In this document: one piece after another, positions 1 through 5,849 of the stretch
How positions within the stretch are numbered: position 1 is the first letter of the stretch
Layout of the letters: every line of letters starts with the position of its first letter
DNA from: Clostridiales bacterium
Lineage (GTDB): Bacteria; Bacillota; Clostridia; Christensenellales; Borkfalkiaceae
Length of the DNA: 10,446 bases
Direction: 5' to 3'
NCBI GenBank assembly: GCA_015069525.1
Contig: SVIK01000052.1
Coordinates: forward strand, 1 to 10,446
Program-made: the position numbers and the translations under genes
The notes under the pieces: generated by a model
Databases searched by the model: none
What the model was told of the DNA's origin: nothing
The model's input: the letters and a program-made list of their open reading frames with translations, nothing else

Positions 1-1
1 G

Positions 2-958
2 CAGAATACGGAAAAGGGAGAGATTGTTTGTGAAAATCTTACCTATACGTATAATGAGAAATCGGTGTTCTCTACCCACGCGCTTTGCGGGGTGGATTTG
101 CATATTCCCTCGGGGGCGTTTTATGGGATTATCGGGCATACCGGTAGTGGGAAATCTACCTTCGTACAGCATTTGAACGCTTTGATTAAATTGCCGACGG
201 CAGAAAAGAAATACAAGGAAAAGAAGCGCAAAAAAGACGCGCCCGACCTGCCCAAAGCGACGCTTACGGTAAGCGGATACGACCTTTCCGATAAAAAGAC
301 GGATTTCCGTGCGCTCCGTAAAGACGTGGGTATGGTGTTCCAATATCCCGAATATCAGCTGTTTGCAGAAACGGTGTTTGAGGACGTGGCGTTTGGGTTG
401 AAAAACTTTTATGCGGATACGTCGGAAAGCGAGATGGAAAACGCAATCCGCGAGGCGATTGAAACGGTGGGGCTTAATTATGACGAGGTGAAAAACCGTT
501 CCCCGTTCGAGTTGTCGGGTGGACAGCGCCGTCGCGTGGCAATAGCGGGCGTTATCGTGACAAAACCTGAAATTTTGGTGTTGGACGAGCCTGCTGCGGG
601 CTTGGACCCGCTGGGTAAAGAAGAGGTAATGAGCCTCCTTCATAAAATTCATAACGATTGGTGCAAGACGGTGATTATCGTTTCGCACGATATGGACGAG
701 ATTTGCGAAAACTGTACGCTGGCAGGTATTTTTTCGGAGGGGAAAGTGCTCGCTTCCGCTACGCCCAAGGCGCTTTTCGAAGTGGACGAATATACGGACA
801 AGGCGGGGTTGGATTTGCCCTTTACCGCAAAGCTTATAAGGGAATTGAAGACGCTCGGTATGGAAATTGATTGCGATTTGACGATGGCGGATTTCGTGCG
901 CAAAGCGCTTGAAAAATGCGGAAAAGCTACCGCAAAAGGGGGTGGCGAGCATGCGTGA
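2..958 (+). CDS. ecfA2: ECF transporter ATPase EcfA2, 5' end outside window
   Basis: This is an ABC ATPase of an energy-coupling factor transporter. It hydrolyses ATP on the cytoplasmic face and, with EcfA1 and EcfT, powers S-component vitamin or metal importers. The frame is open from base 2 with no stop, and the 21 codons before the GTG at 65 encode a normal EcfA N-terminus (ENLTYTYN), so the true start lies upstream of the window. Visible motifs are Walker A GHTGSGKST (134-160), Q-loop Gln (341-343), signature LSGGQ (512-526), Walker B LVLDEP (575-592) and the H-loop His (686-688). The Walker A context (GHTGSGKST followed by QHLN) and the position just before ecfT favour EcfA2 over EcfA1. 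A lysine-rich stretch at about 199-258 is longer than usual for this loop. The gene overlaps ecfT by 8 nt. Confidence 0.93.
   Translation, partial: QNTEKGEIVCENLTYTYNEKSVFSTHALCGVDLHIPSGAFYGIIGHTGSGKSTFVQHLNALIKLPTAEKKYKEKKRKKDAPDLPKATLTVSGYDLSDKKTDFRALRKDVGMVFQYPEYQLFAETVFEDVAFGLKNFYADTSESEMENAIREAIETVGLNYDEVKNRSPFELSGGQRRRVAIAGVIVTKPEILVLDEPAAGLDPLGKEEVMSLLHKIHNDWCKTVIIVSHDMDEICENCTLAGIFSEGKVLASATPKALFEVDEYTDKAGLDLPFTAKLIRELKTLGMEIDCDLTMADFVRKALEKCGKATAKGGGEHA
936..944 (+). promoter_or_regulatory. Ribosome binding site deciding the ecfT start
   Basis: AAGGGGGTG lies 6 nt before the ATG at 951, inside the end of ecfA2. It supports ATG 951 over the in-frame TTG at 909. Starting at TTG would only add a 14-residue extension read from ecfA2 coding sequence. 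Confidence 0.7.
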
Positions 959-1757
959 CGTGGCGTTTGGACAATATTATCCCTCGAAATCTTTCGTGCA
1001 TAAATGCGACCCGAGATTGAAAATCGTATTTTTAATCGTGTATATCGTGTCCATTTTCCTTTGTAAGAATTTTTACGCGCTCGGCGCGTGCGCTTTCGTG
1101 TTCCTTTTGATGGCGTGCTTTTCGGGCGTACCGTTTAAGAGCTTGTTCCGCTCCGTTCGGGCGGTTATCTTCCTCGTGATATTTACGGCGGTGCTGAACC
1201 TTGTCTTCTACAAGGGGGAAACGCCTATATGGGCGGGATTTTTCCTCACTTGGGAAGCGGTGTATTTTACGCTGTTTTTGGCGACGAGGTTGTTTTTGCT
1301 CGTGCTTGGGTCGTCGCTTTTGACGCTCACCACTACGCCCGTGTCCTTGACGGACGGGCTGGAAAGCTTGCTGTTGCCGTTGAAATGGATTCGTTTCCCC
1401 GTGCATGAAATTGCGCTTATTATGTCGATTGCGCTTCGTTTTATCCCTATTTTGACGGAAGAAACGGGACGGATTATGAACGCGCAAAAGGCACGTGGGG
1501 CAGATTTTGAATCGGGCGGACTTTTGAAAAGAGTAAAGGCGATTACGCCTATCTTAATTCCGCTTTTAATCAGCGCAATTCGTCGCGCGGACGAGCTGGG
1601 CGACGCGATGGACGCACGGTGCTATTCGGGGAGCAAAAACCGCACGAAGTATAAGAAGTTGAGGTTCACTTGGCGGGATTTGGTTGCGTTCTTTATCATG
1701 GGCGCGTTGCTTGCGGGTGTGATACTTTTGAAAATTTATATTCCTGCTGTTATTTGA
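951..1757 (+). CDS. ecfT: ECF transporter transmembrane protein EcfT
   Basis: EcfT is the membrane scaffold of the ECF module. It couples ATP hydrolysis by EcfA1/EcfA2 to toppling of the substrate-binding S component. The protein has 268 residues, usual for the family. Hydrophobic segments appear at about residues 24-38, 41-58, 70-87, 101-127 and 243-264. The two cytoplasmic coupling helices carry the family's Ala-Arg-X signatures: ARG at 181-183 in an AQKARGADF context, and ARC at 222-224 in DAMDARCY. The start ATG 951 has a good Shine-Dalgarno site and overlaps the ecfA2 stop by 8 nt, which suggests translational coupling. No S-component gene is in the window, so the transported substrate cannot be told. 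A group II module serving several S proteins is the likely arrangement. Confidence 0.93.
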   Translation: MRDVAFGQYYPSKSFVHKCDPRLKIVFLIVYIVSIFLCKNFYALGACAFVFLLMACFSGVPFKSLFRSVRAVIFLVIFTAVLNLVFYKGETPIWAGFFLTWEAVYFTLFLATRLFLLVLGSSLLTLTTTPVSLTDGLESLLLPLKWIRFPVHEIALIMSIALRFIPILTEETGRIMNAQKARGADFESGGLLKRVKAITPILIPLLISAIRRADELGDAMDARCYSGSKNRTKYKKLRFTWRDLVAFFIMGALLAGVILLKIYIPAVI

Positions 1758-1764
1758 GGTATTT

Positions 1765-2526
1765 ATGCGATACGTATTAAAAATAGCCTACGACGGGACG
1801 GATTTTGCGGGCTGGCAAAGCCAAAAGAACGGTAAAACCGTGCAAGAGGCCTTGGAAACGGCTTTGTTTACGGCGTTGGGGCAAAAGTTAAAAGTGACGG
1901 CGAGTGGGCGTACGGACGCAGGCGTACATTCGGCAGGGCAGGTTTGTCATTTCGACGGGGAAGGGATTACCGTTCCGCCTGAGAAAATGCCCGATTGTTT
2001 AAATCGGTTTTTGCCGAGTAGCGTGCGGGTTTTGCAAGGGGTTGGCGCGGAGGAGGAATTCGACGCGAACCGAAGCGCAAAGCGGAAAACGTATCGCTAC
2101 CGTTTATACGTTTCCGAAAGGGAAATGCCACTTTTGGAAAGGTATGCCGTAAGGATTGAAAACGCGCCGACGGTAGACGTGTTGCAAGCGTATGCTAAGC
2201 TTTTGGAGGGCGAACACGATTACAAGGCGTTTTGTGCGTCCGGTTCGGCGGTGAAAACGACCGTTCGAACGGTGTACGAGGTGGAGATTAAAGAGAGTGA
2301 GGAATACGGGATTCGCGTGATAGAAATGTTTGTCACGGGCAACGGATTTTTGTATAATATGGTGCGAACCATGGCGGGAGAATTGTTGGATTTGGCAAAT
2401 GGGAAACGCACGAAAGAGAGCCTGTTTTCCGCCTACGAGACGGGGGAAAGAGGATTGCTTGGCAAAACGATGCCGGCAAAAGGATTGTCGCTTATGCGCG
2501 TGGAATACGACGGATTGAGCGTGTAA
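1765..2526 (+). CDS. truA: tRNA pseudouridine(38-40) synthase TruA
   Basis: TruA isomerises uridines 38, 39 and 40 in the anticodon stem-loop of many tRNAs to pseudouridine. The protein has 253 residues, normal for the family. The N-terminus has the typical YDGTDFAGWQ (residues 9-18), and the catalytic motif SGRTDAGVHS spans 47-56 with Asp51 as the expected nucleophile. The C-terminal half has the conserved GNGFLYNMVR-type segment and ends in a family-typical region. The ATG follows ecfT by 7 nt. Its GAGGT ribosome site (1756-1760) overlaps the ecfT stop codon, so translation is probably coupled. ecfA-ecfT-truA is a well-known gene order in Bacillota. Confidence 0.96.
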   Translation: MRYVLKIAYDGTDFAGWQSQKNGKTVQEALETALFTALGQKLKVTASGRTDAGVHSAGQVCHFDGEGITVPPEKMPDCLNRFLPSSVRVLQGVGAEEEFDANRSAKRKTYRYRLYVSEREMPLLERYAVRIENAPTVDVLQAYAKLLEGEHDYKAFCASGSAVKTTVRTVYEVEIKESEEYGIRVIEMFVTGNGFLYNMVRTMAGELLDLANGKRTKESLFSAYETGERGLLGKTMPAKGLSLMRVEYDGLSV

Positions 2527-2538
2527 AAGGGGAAAGAT

Positions 2539-3411
2539 ATGGAAATATTTTTGATGTACGATTCGATGTTTTCGACGTTCGCCAATATGTTGCCCATAAG
2601 CGTGGTCAACGCGAATTTTTTGGCGTTGGCTGTGGCTTTTGGCGTGTGGCTCGTGCTCTTTATTTTGCAAGGGTTCGGGCTTTGGAAAATGGCGAAAAAC
2701 AGAGGGTTTAAGAATAAGATACTGGCGTTTGTGCCTTTTGCGAATTATTTATTCATCGGGAAGCTCGCGGGAGAAACGAGGATTTTTGGACAAAAATTGA
2801 AGCGCATGGGGTTGTTTATGATGCTCGCGCAAATCGTTTCTACGCTGTTTAGTGCGTTCTTGATTTTTACTTTTTCGTATTTACTCGTCGTCGAGGGAAT
2901 ACCGCTTGACAATGAAGGCGTGATGTATTGGGGCGGTAGCGGTTTTTCGGCGTTTGCGGAAAACTTCTACGGCTATGGTAGCATGTTCTTTGCGCTCTTT
3001 ATACTCGTGTACAAAATTTTGATTTTTATGCTGTCGATAGCGCTGTATAAAAAATACGCGCCCAAAGGACACGTATGGCTGTCGTTGTTGAGCATTTTCG
3101 TGCCAGAGGCAAGGTATATCATAATTTTCTGCTTGCGTAGAAAAAAAGCAATCGATTACGAGGCGTATTTGCGGGCTCGACAAGAGGAAATCGTGCGGGA
3201 ATACCAAAAGAGATACGGCGGACAATACGGCTCGCCTTTTGGCGGACCGTTCGGTGGGAATCCGTATAATAATCCTTATGGAAACGGTACTCCGTACGGG
3301 GAAAATCCTACGCAAGAAACGAAGAAGCCTGAGGACCCGTTTGATGAATTTAATCATGGGGAAGGGCAGGGTGAAAAGAAGGACGGCGACGACGATTTTT
3401 TTAATAATTGA
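2539..3411 (+). CDS. Uncharacterised four-helix membrane protein with Gly/Tyr/Pro-rich tail
   Basis: The function is not known. The 290-residue protein has four likely membrane segments, at about residues 26-49, 90-118, 148-169 and 179-199. There is a basic stretch after the first (KMAKNRGFKNK, 50-60), followed by AFVPFAN (63-69). This layout resembles a family of hypothetical proteins frequent in clostridial genomes; that is recollection of pattern, not a search result. After the last helix comes a charged, probably helical stretch (200-225). It is followed by a low-complexity tail rich in Gly, Tyr, Pro, Asn and Phe (226-258) and an acidic end with DGDDD. No signal peptide or enzyme motif is visible. 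The start is ATG 2539 behind AAGGGGAAAG, 12 nt after truA. An alternative ATG at 2554 lacks its own ribosome site. It is the last gene before the terminator. Confidence 0.8.
   Translation: MEIFLMYDSMFSTFANMLPISVVNANFLALAVAFGVWLVLFILQGFGLWKMAKNRGFKNKILAFVPFANYLFIGKLAGETRIFGQKLKRMGLFMMLAQIVSTLFSAFLIFTFSYLLVVEGIPLDNEGVMYWGGSGFSAFAENFYGYGSMFFALFILVYKILIFMLSIALYKKYAPKGHVWLSLLSIFVPEARYIIIFCLRRKKAIDYEAYLRARQEEIVREYQKRYGGQYGSPFGGPFGGNPYNNPYGNGTPYGENPTQETKKPEDPFDEFNHGEGQGEKKDGDDDFFNN
3214..3312 (+). other. Low-complexity Gly/Tyr/Pro/Asn coding segment
   Basis: These bases encode residues 226-258 of the membrane protein, with degenerate repeats of the type YGxxY, PFGG and NPYxNPYG. The segment is probably disordered. 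Its place after the last membrane helix and a Lys/Arg-rich stretch suggests it faces the cytoplasm, by the positive-inside rule; that is inference. Confidence 0.7.
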
Positions 3412-3425
3412 ACTAAAAAACGAAT

Positions 3426-3466
3426 AGACGGAGAATAAGAAAAAGTTATATTCTCCGTCTTTTTTT
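3426..3466 (+). terminator. Intrinsic terminator after the ecf-truA unit
   Basis: A perfect 12-bp stem pairs AGACGGAGAATA (3426-3437) with TATTCTCCGTCT (3449-3460). It encloses an 11-nt A-rich loop and is followed by a run of seven T (3460-3466). It lies 15 nt after the membrane-protein stop and separates the two transcription units. Confidence 0.93.
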
Positions 3467-3488
3467 ATGCGAAAGTATCCTCAAACGG

Positions 3489-3518
3489 TTTACACTTTTC
3501 TTGCTTTTATGCTATAAT
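3489..3518 (+). promoter_or_regulatory. Promoter for the mnmE operon
   Basis: The -35 element TTTACA (3489-3494) and the perfect -10 TATAAT (3513-3518) are separated by 18 nt. A TG one base before the -10 makes it an extended -10 promoter. Transcription would start near 3525, giving a leader of about 50 nt before mnmE. It sits just after the terminator, as expected for a new transcription unit. Confidence 0.82.
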
Positions 3519-3526
3519 AATAGCAT
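3509..3526. repeat. Palindrome over the mnmE -10 box
   Basis: ATGCTAT (3509-3515) and ATAGCAT (3520-3526) form a perfect 7-bp inverted repeat around AATA and cover the -10 element. GCTATAA recurs as a direct repeat at 3511-3517 and 3528-3534, 17 nt apart. This could be an operator, or a by-product of AT-rich promoter sequence. Confidence 0.5.
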
Positions 3527-3558
3527 AGCTATAAATTTAGGTTATAATTTGGCGAAAA

Positions 3559-3564
3559 AAGGAG
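3559..3564 (+). promoter_or_regulatory. Ribosome binding site of mnmE
   Basis: AAGGAG lies 10 nt before ATG 3575 and 4 nt before an in-frame TTG at 3569. ATG 3575 is preferred because its product starts a few residues before the conserved ISAIATP segment, as is usual for MnmE. The TTG would add only Met-His and has a tight spacing. Confidence 0.65.
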
Positions 3565-3574
3565 TGTTTTGCAT

Positions 3575-4915
3575 ATGGCGGAAGAGAATATTTCGGCGAT
3601 TGCTACCCCTGCGGGACGGGGAGGTGTAGCGATTATCCGCGTCAGCGGGAAAAATCCGCTTGCCATTGCGGAAAAAATGTTTACGCCCGTTGGAAAAACG
3701 GCGGTGCGGGATTTTTCGCCTTACCGTATGTATGCGGGCAAAATCGACGGTGGGAATTTCTCCGATTTTGGGCTGTGCGTGTATTTTAAAGCGCCTGCAA
3801 GCTATACGGGAGAAGATATTGTAGAATTCCATTGCCACGGCGGTGAAAACGTGGCGCGCGGGATATTGAAGCAGACGTTTTTACACGGCGCAAGAAGCGC
3901 TACCCGTGGGGAATTCACCAAGCGTGCCTTTTTGAACGGAAAGCTGTCGCTTGCCTCGGCGGAGGGGGTTGCCGACATGATTAACGGCGAATCGGACGCC
4001 GAAGTGAAGGCGGGATACCTGTTGTACAGCGAAAAGCTGACGGATAGGGTAAACGACGCGCAAAATACTTTGAAAAACTTGCTCGCTGGGATAGACGTTT
4101 CCGTCGATTATCCCGAAGAAGATATTGAAGAACAGCATATTGAGGAGTTGAAAAGCTCGCTTTTGCAAATGCGGGAAACGCTGAAACCGCTACTTGATAG
4201 TTATGCGACGGGCAAAAAGATAAAATCGGGCGTGACGGTTGCGATTTGCGGAAAACCGAATACGGGGAAAAGCTCGCTTTTGAATAAACTGCTTGGGTAT
4301 GAAAAGGCGATTGTGTCCGAGCTTGCTGGGACGACGCGCGACGCGGTGGAAGGCTCGATAGAGATTATGGGTAGGAAGTTCAATCTTTACGACACGGCAG
4401 GCGTGCGCGAGAGCGGGGACAAAATTGAGAGCATCGGTATCGAGCGTGCGGAGAGCATTATTCGCTCGGCTGACGTTGCGGTGTTCGTCGCCGATTTGTC
4501 AAGGGGGACGGACGAAGAAGACGGACGTGTGTTGGAAATGTTGCAGGGAAAACCGCTGATAAAGGTGTTCAATAAAACGGATATTTCCAAAGACGAAACG
4601 GAAACGGATGCGGACGTGCATACCTCCGCCGTCACGGGTGAGGGAATTGAAAAACTGAAAAAGCTTTTATATGAAAAGAGCTTTGGCGAGCGTAGCGAGG
4701 ATATGGCTTTTTTAATTGAGCGCCGTCACTTCGATGCGTTAAAGCGTGCGGACGAGGCGCTTGCGCGGGCGATATTCGCTTGTGAAAGCCAACCGCTGGA
4801 TTTGATAGGGATAGACGTGAAAGAAGCGTGGGATTGCTTGGGCGAGATTACGGGCGAAACGGCAACGGAAGCGATTATCACCGAAATATTTGAGAAGTTT
4901 TGCGTAGGAAAATAA
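3575..4915 (+). CDS. mnmE: tRNA uridine-5-carboxymethylaminomethyl(34) synthesis GTPase MnmE
   Basis: MnmE (TrmE) is a GTPase that, with MnmG, installs the carboxymethylaminomethyl group on wobble uridine 34 of certain tRNAs, using a methylene-tetrahydrofolate carbon. The protein has 446 residues, near the usual 450. The N-terminal folate-binding domain begins with ISAIATPAGRGGVAIIRVSG. The embedded G domain has Walker A GKPNTGKS (226-233), the AGTTRD switch, DTAG (273-276) and NKTD (333-336). The C-terminus ends FCVGK with the conserved Cys443. The gene follows the terminator and promoter described here and heads a long operon. Its partner mnmG, with rsmG often the next-door neighbour near the replication origin, is not seen here. 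Confidence 0.96.
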   Translation: MAEENISAIATPAGRGGVAIIRVSGKNPLAIAEKMFTPVGKTAVRDFSPYRMYAGKIDGGNFSDFGLCVYFKAPASYTGEDIVEFHCHGGENVARGILKQTFLHGARSATRGEFTKRAFLNGKLSLASAEGVADMINGESDAEVKAGYLLYSEKLTDRVNDAQNTLKNLLAGIDVSVDYPEEDIEEQHIEELKSSLLQMRETLKPLLDSYATGKKIKSGVTVAICGKPNTGKSSLLNKLLGYEKAIVSELAGTTRDAVEGSIEIMGRKFNLYDTAGVRESGDKIESIGIERAESIIRSADVAVFVADLSRGTDEEDGRVLEMLQGKPLIKVFNKTDISKDETETDADVHTSAVTGEGIEKLKKLLYEKSFGERSEDMAFLIERRHFDALKRADEALARAIFACESQPLDLIGIDVKEAWDCLGEITGETATEAIITEIFEKFCVGK

Positions 4916-4935
4916 CCTGCAAAGGATAAAACGAA

Positions 4936-5829
4936 ATGGTTAATTTGGATTTATACAGAGTGTTTTATACGGTAGCGAAAAGCGGTAGCCTTACTAAGGC
5001 GGCGGAAGAATTGTATATTTCGCAACCCGCTGTTTCCCGTTCTATCAAGCAATTGGAAACACAGCTTGGCGTCACGCTTTTTACCCGTACGCATAGAGGT
5101 ATGCAACTTTCCGCAAACGGTGGAAAGCTGATTTTTGCGGAAGTGGAAAAAGCGCTCAATTTATTAGGGGACGCGGAAAACCGTATCGCGGAAATGAAAA
5201 CGTCGGCAACGGGGACAATCCGTATCGGCGCAAGCGATACGATTTTTGAATATTTCTTGGCGGATAAAATTGTGGAATTCCATGAAAAATTCCCTGCGGT
5301 GAAGTTTGAGCTTCTTGCCGACGTCACGCCTGATACGGTGGAGAAATTGAAGGCGGAAAAATGCGACGTGGCGTTTGTGAATTTGCCGATTGCAACGGAG
5401 CCGGAATTGGAATTGTACGGCAACTGTATGCGCCTGAACGATATCTTCGTCGCAAGTGAGAAATTCGCGCAATTACGAGAAGGGGAAAATTCCTTGGAGG
5501 ATTTGGCGAAGTATCCGCTAATCTTGATGGAGGGGAATACCGTTTCGAGAAAATCGCTGGATAATTTCTTTCAATCGGTGGGAGTGGAAATGACTCCCTC
5601 AATTGAAGTGGGAAGCTGGGATTTGATGAAGCGTTTGACGGCGAAAGGTATGGGCGTGGGCGTTATCCCGCGCGAATACGTGGCACAAATGCTGGCGGAA
5701 GAAAAACTTTTCGAGGTAAAGACGGACGTGGCGTTGCCCGTGCGCTCGGTGGGGATGTTGCTCCCTAAACACAAGCCGACGTCGTACGCGCTCCACGCGT
5801 TTACCGAAAAATTCCGCAAAGAAAACTAA
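4936..5829 (+). CDS. LysR-type transcriptional regulator
   Basis: This is a DNA-binding regulator of 297 residues, standard for the LysR family. The N-terminal winged helix-turn-helix is clear, at about residues 1-60, with the recognition segment around 18-41 (AAEELYISQPAVSRSIKQLE) followed by LGVTLFTRTHRG. The remainder (about 90-297) fits a two-lobed effector-binding domain, beginning near TIRIGASDTIFEYFLA. The effector and targets cannot be read from sequence. The ATG has AAAGGA 9 nt upstream and is 20 nt from mnmE. Many LysR genes are divergent from their target, but this one lies codirectionally between mnmE and lepA with no divergent gene. It may act on distant genes or on this operon's own promoter. 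Confidence 0.92.
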   Translation: MVNLDLYRVFYTVAKSGSLTKAAEELYISQPAVSRSIKQLETQLGVTLFTRTHRGMQLSANGGKLIFAEVEKALNLLGDAENRIAEMKTSATGTIRIGASDTIFEYFLADKIVEFHEKFPAVKFELLADVTPDTVEKLKAEKCDVAFVNLPIATEPELELYGNCMRLNDIFVASEKFAQLREGENSLEDLAKYPLILMEGNTVSRKSLDNFFQSVGVEMTPSIEVGSWDLMKRLTAKGMGVGVIPREYVAQMLAEEKLFEVKTDVALPVRSVGMLLPKHKPTSYALHAFTEKFRKEN

Positions 5830-5849
5830 GAAAAAGTAAAGAGGATTTT

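Noticed and set aside
909..950. Upstream TTG start for ecfT adding 14 residues
   Set aside because: The extension is read from ecfA2 coding sequence in another frame, lacks a ribosome site, and the ATG at 951 has a good one.
1032..1487. 151-codon open frame on the minus strand within ecfT
   Set aside because: It is fully antisense to a well-supported gene. The product is rich in Arg, Gln, His and Lys with no recognisable domain.
2104..2670. 188-codon minus-strand open frame across the truA end
   Set aside because: It lies antisense to two supported genes, its composition is His/Arg/Gln-rich, and it shows no family motif.
3543..3548. Second TATAAT as an alternative -10 for mnmE
   Set aside because: There is no credible -35 at 16-18 nt upstream. 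The TTTACA / extended TATAAT pair at 3489-3518 is much better.
3412..3574. A riboswitch or small RNA in the intergenic gap before mnmE
   Set aside because: After the terminator and promoter are assigned, only about 50 nt of AT-rich leader remain, with no structured element visible.
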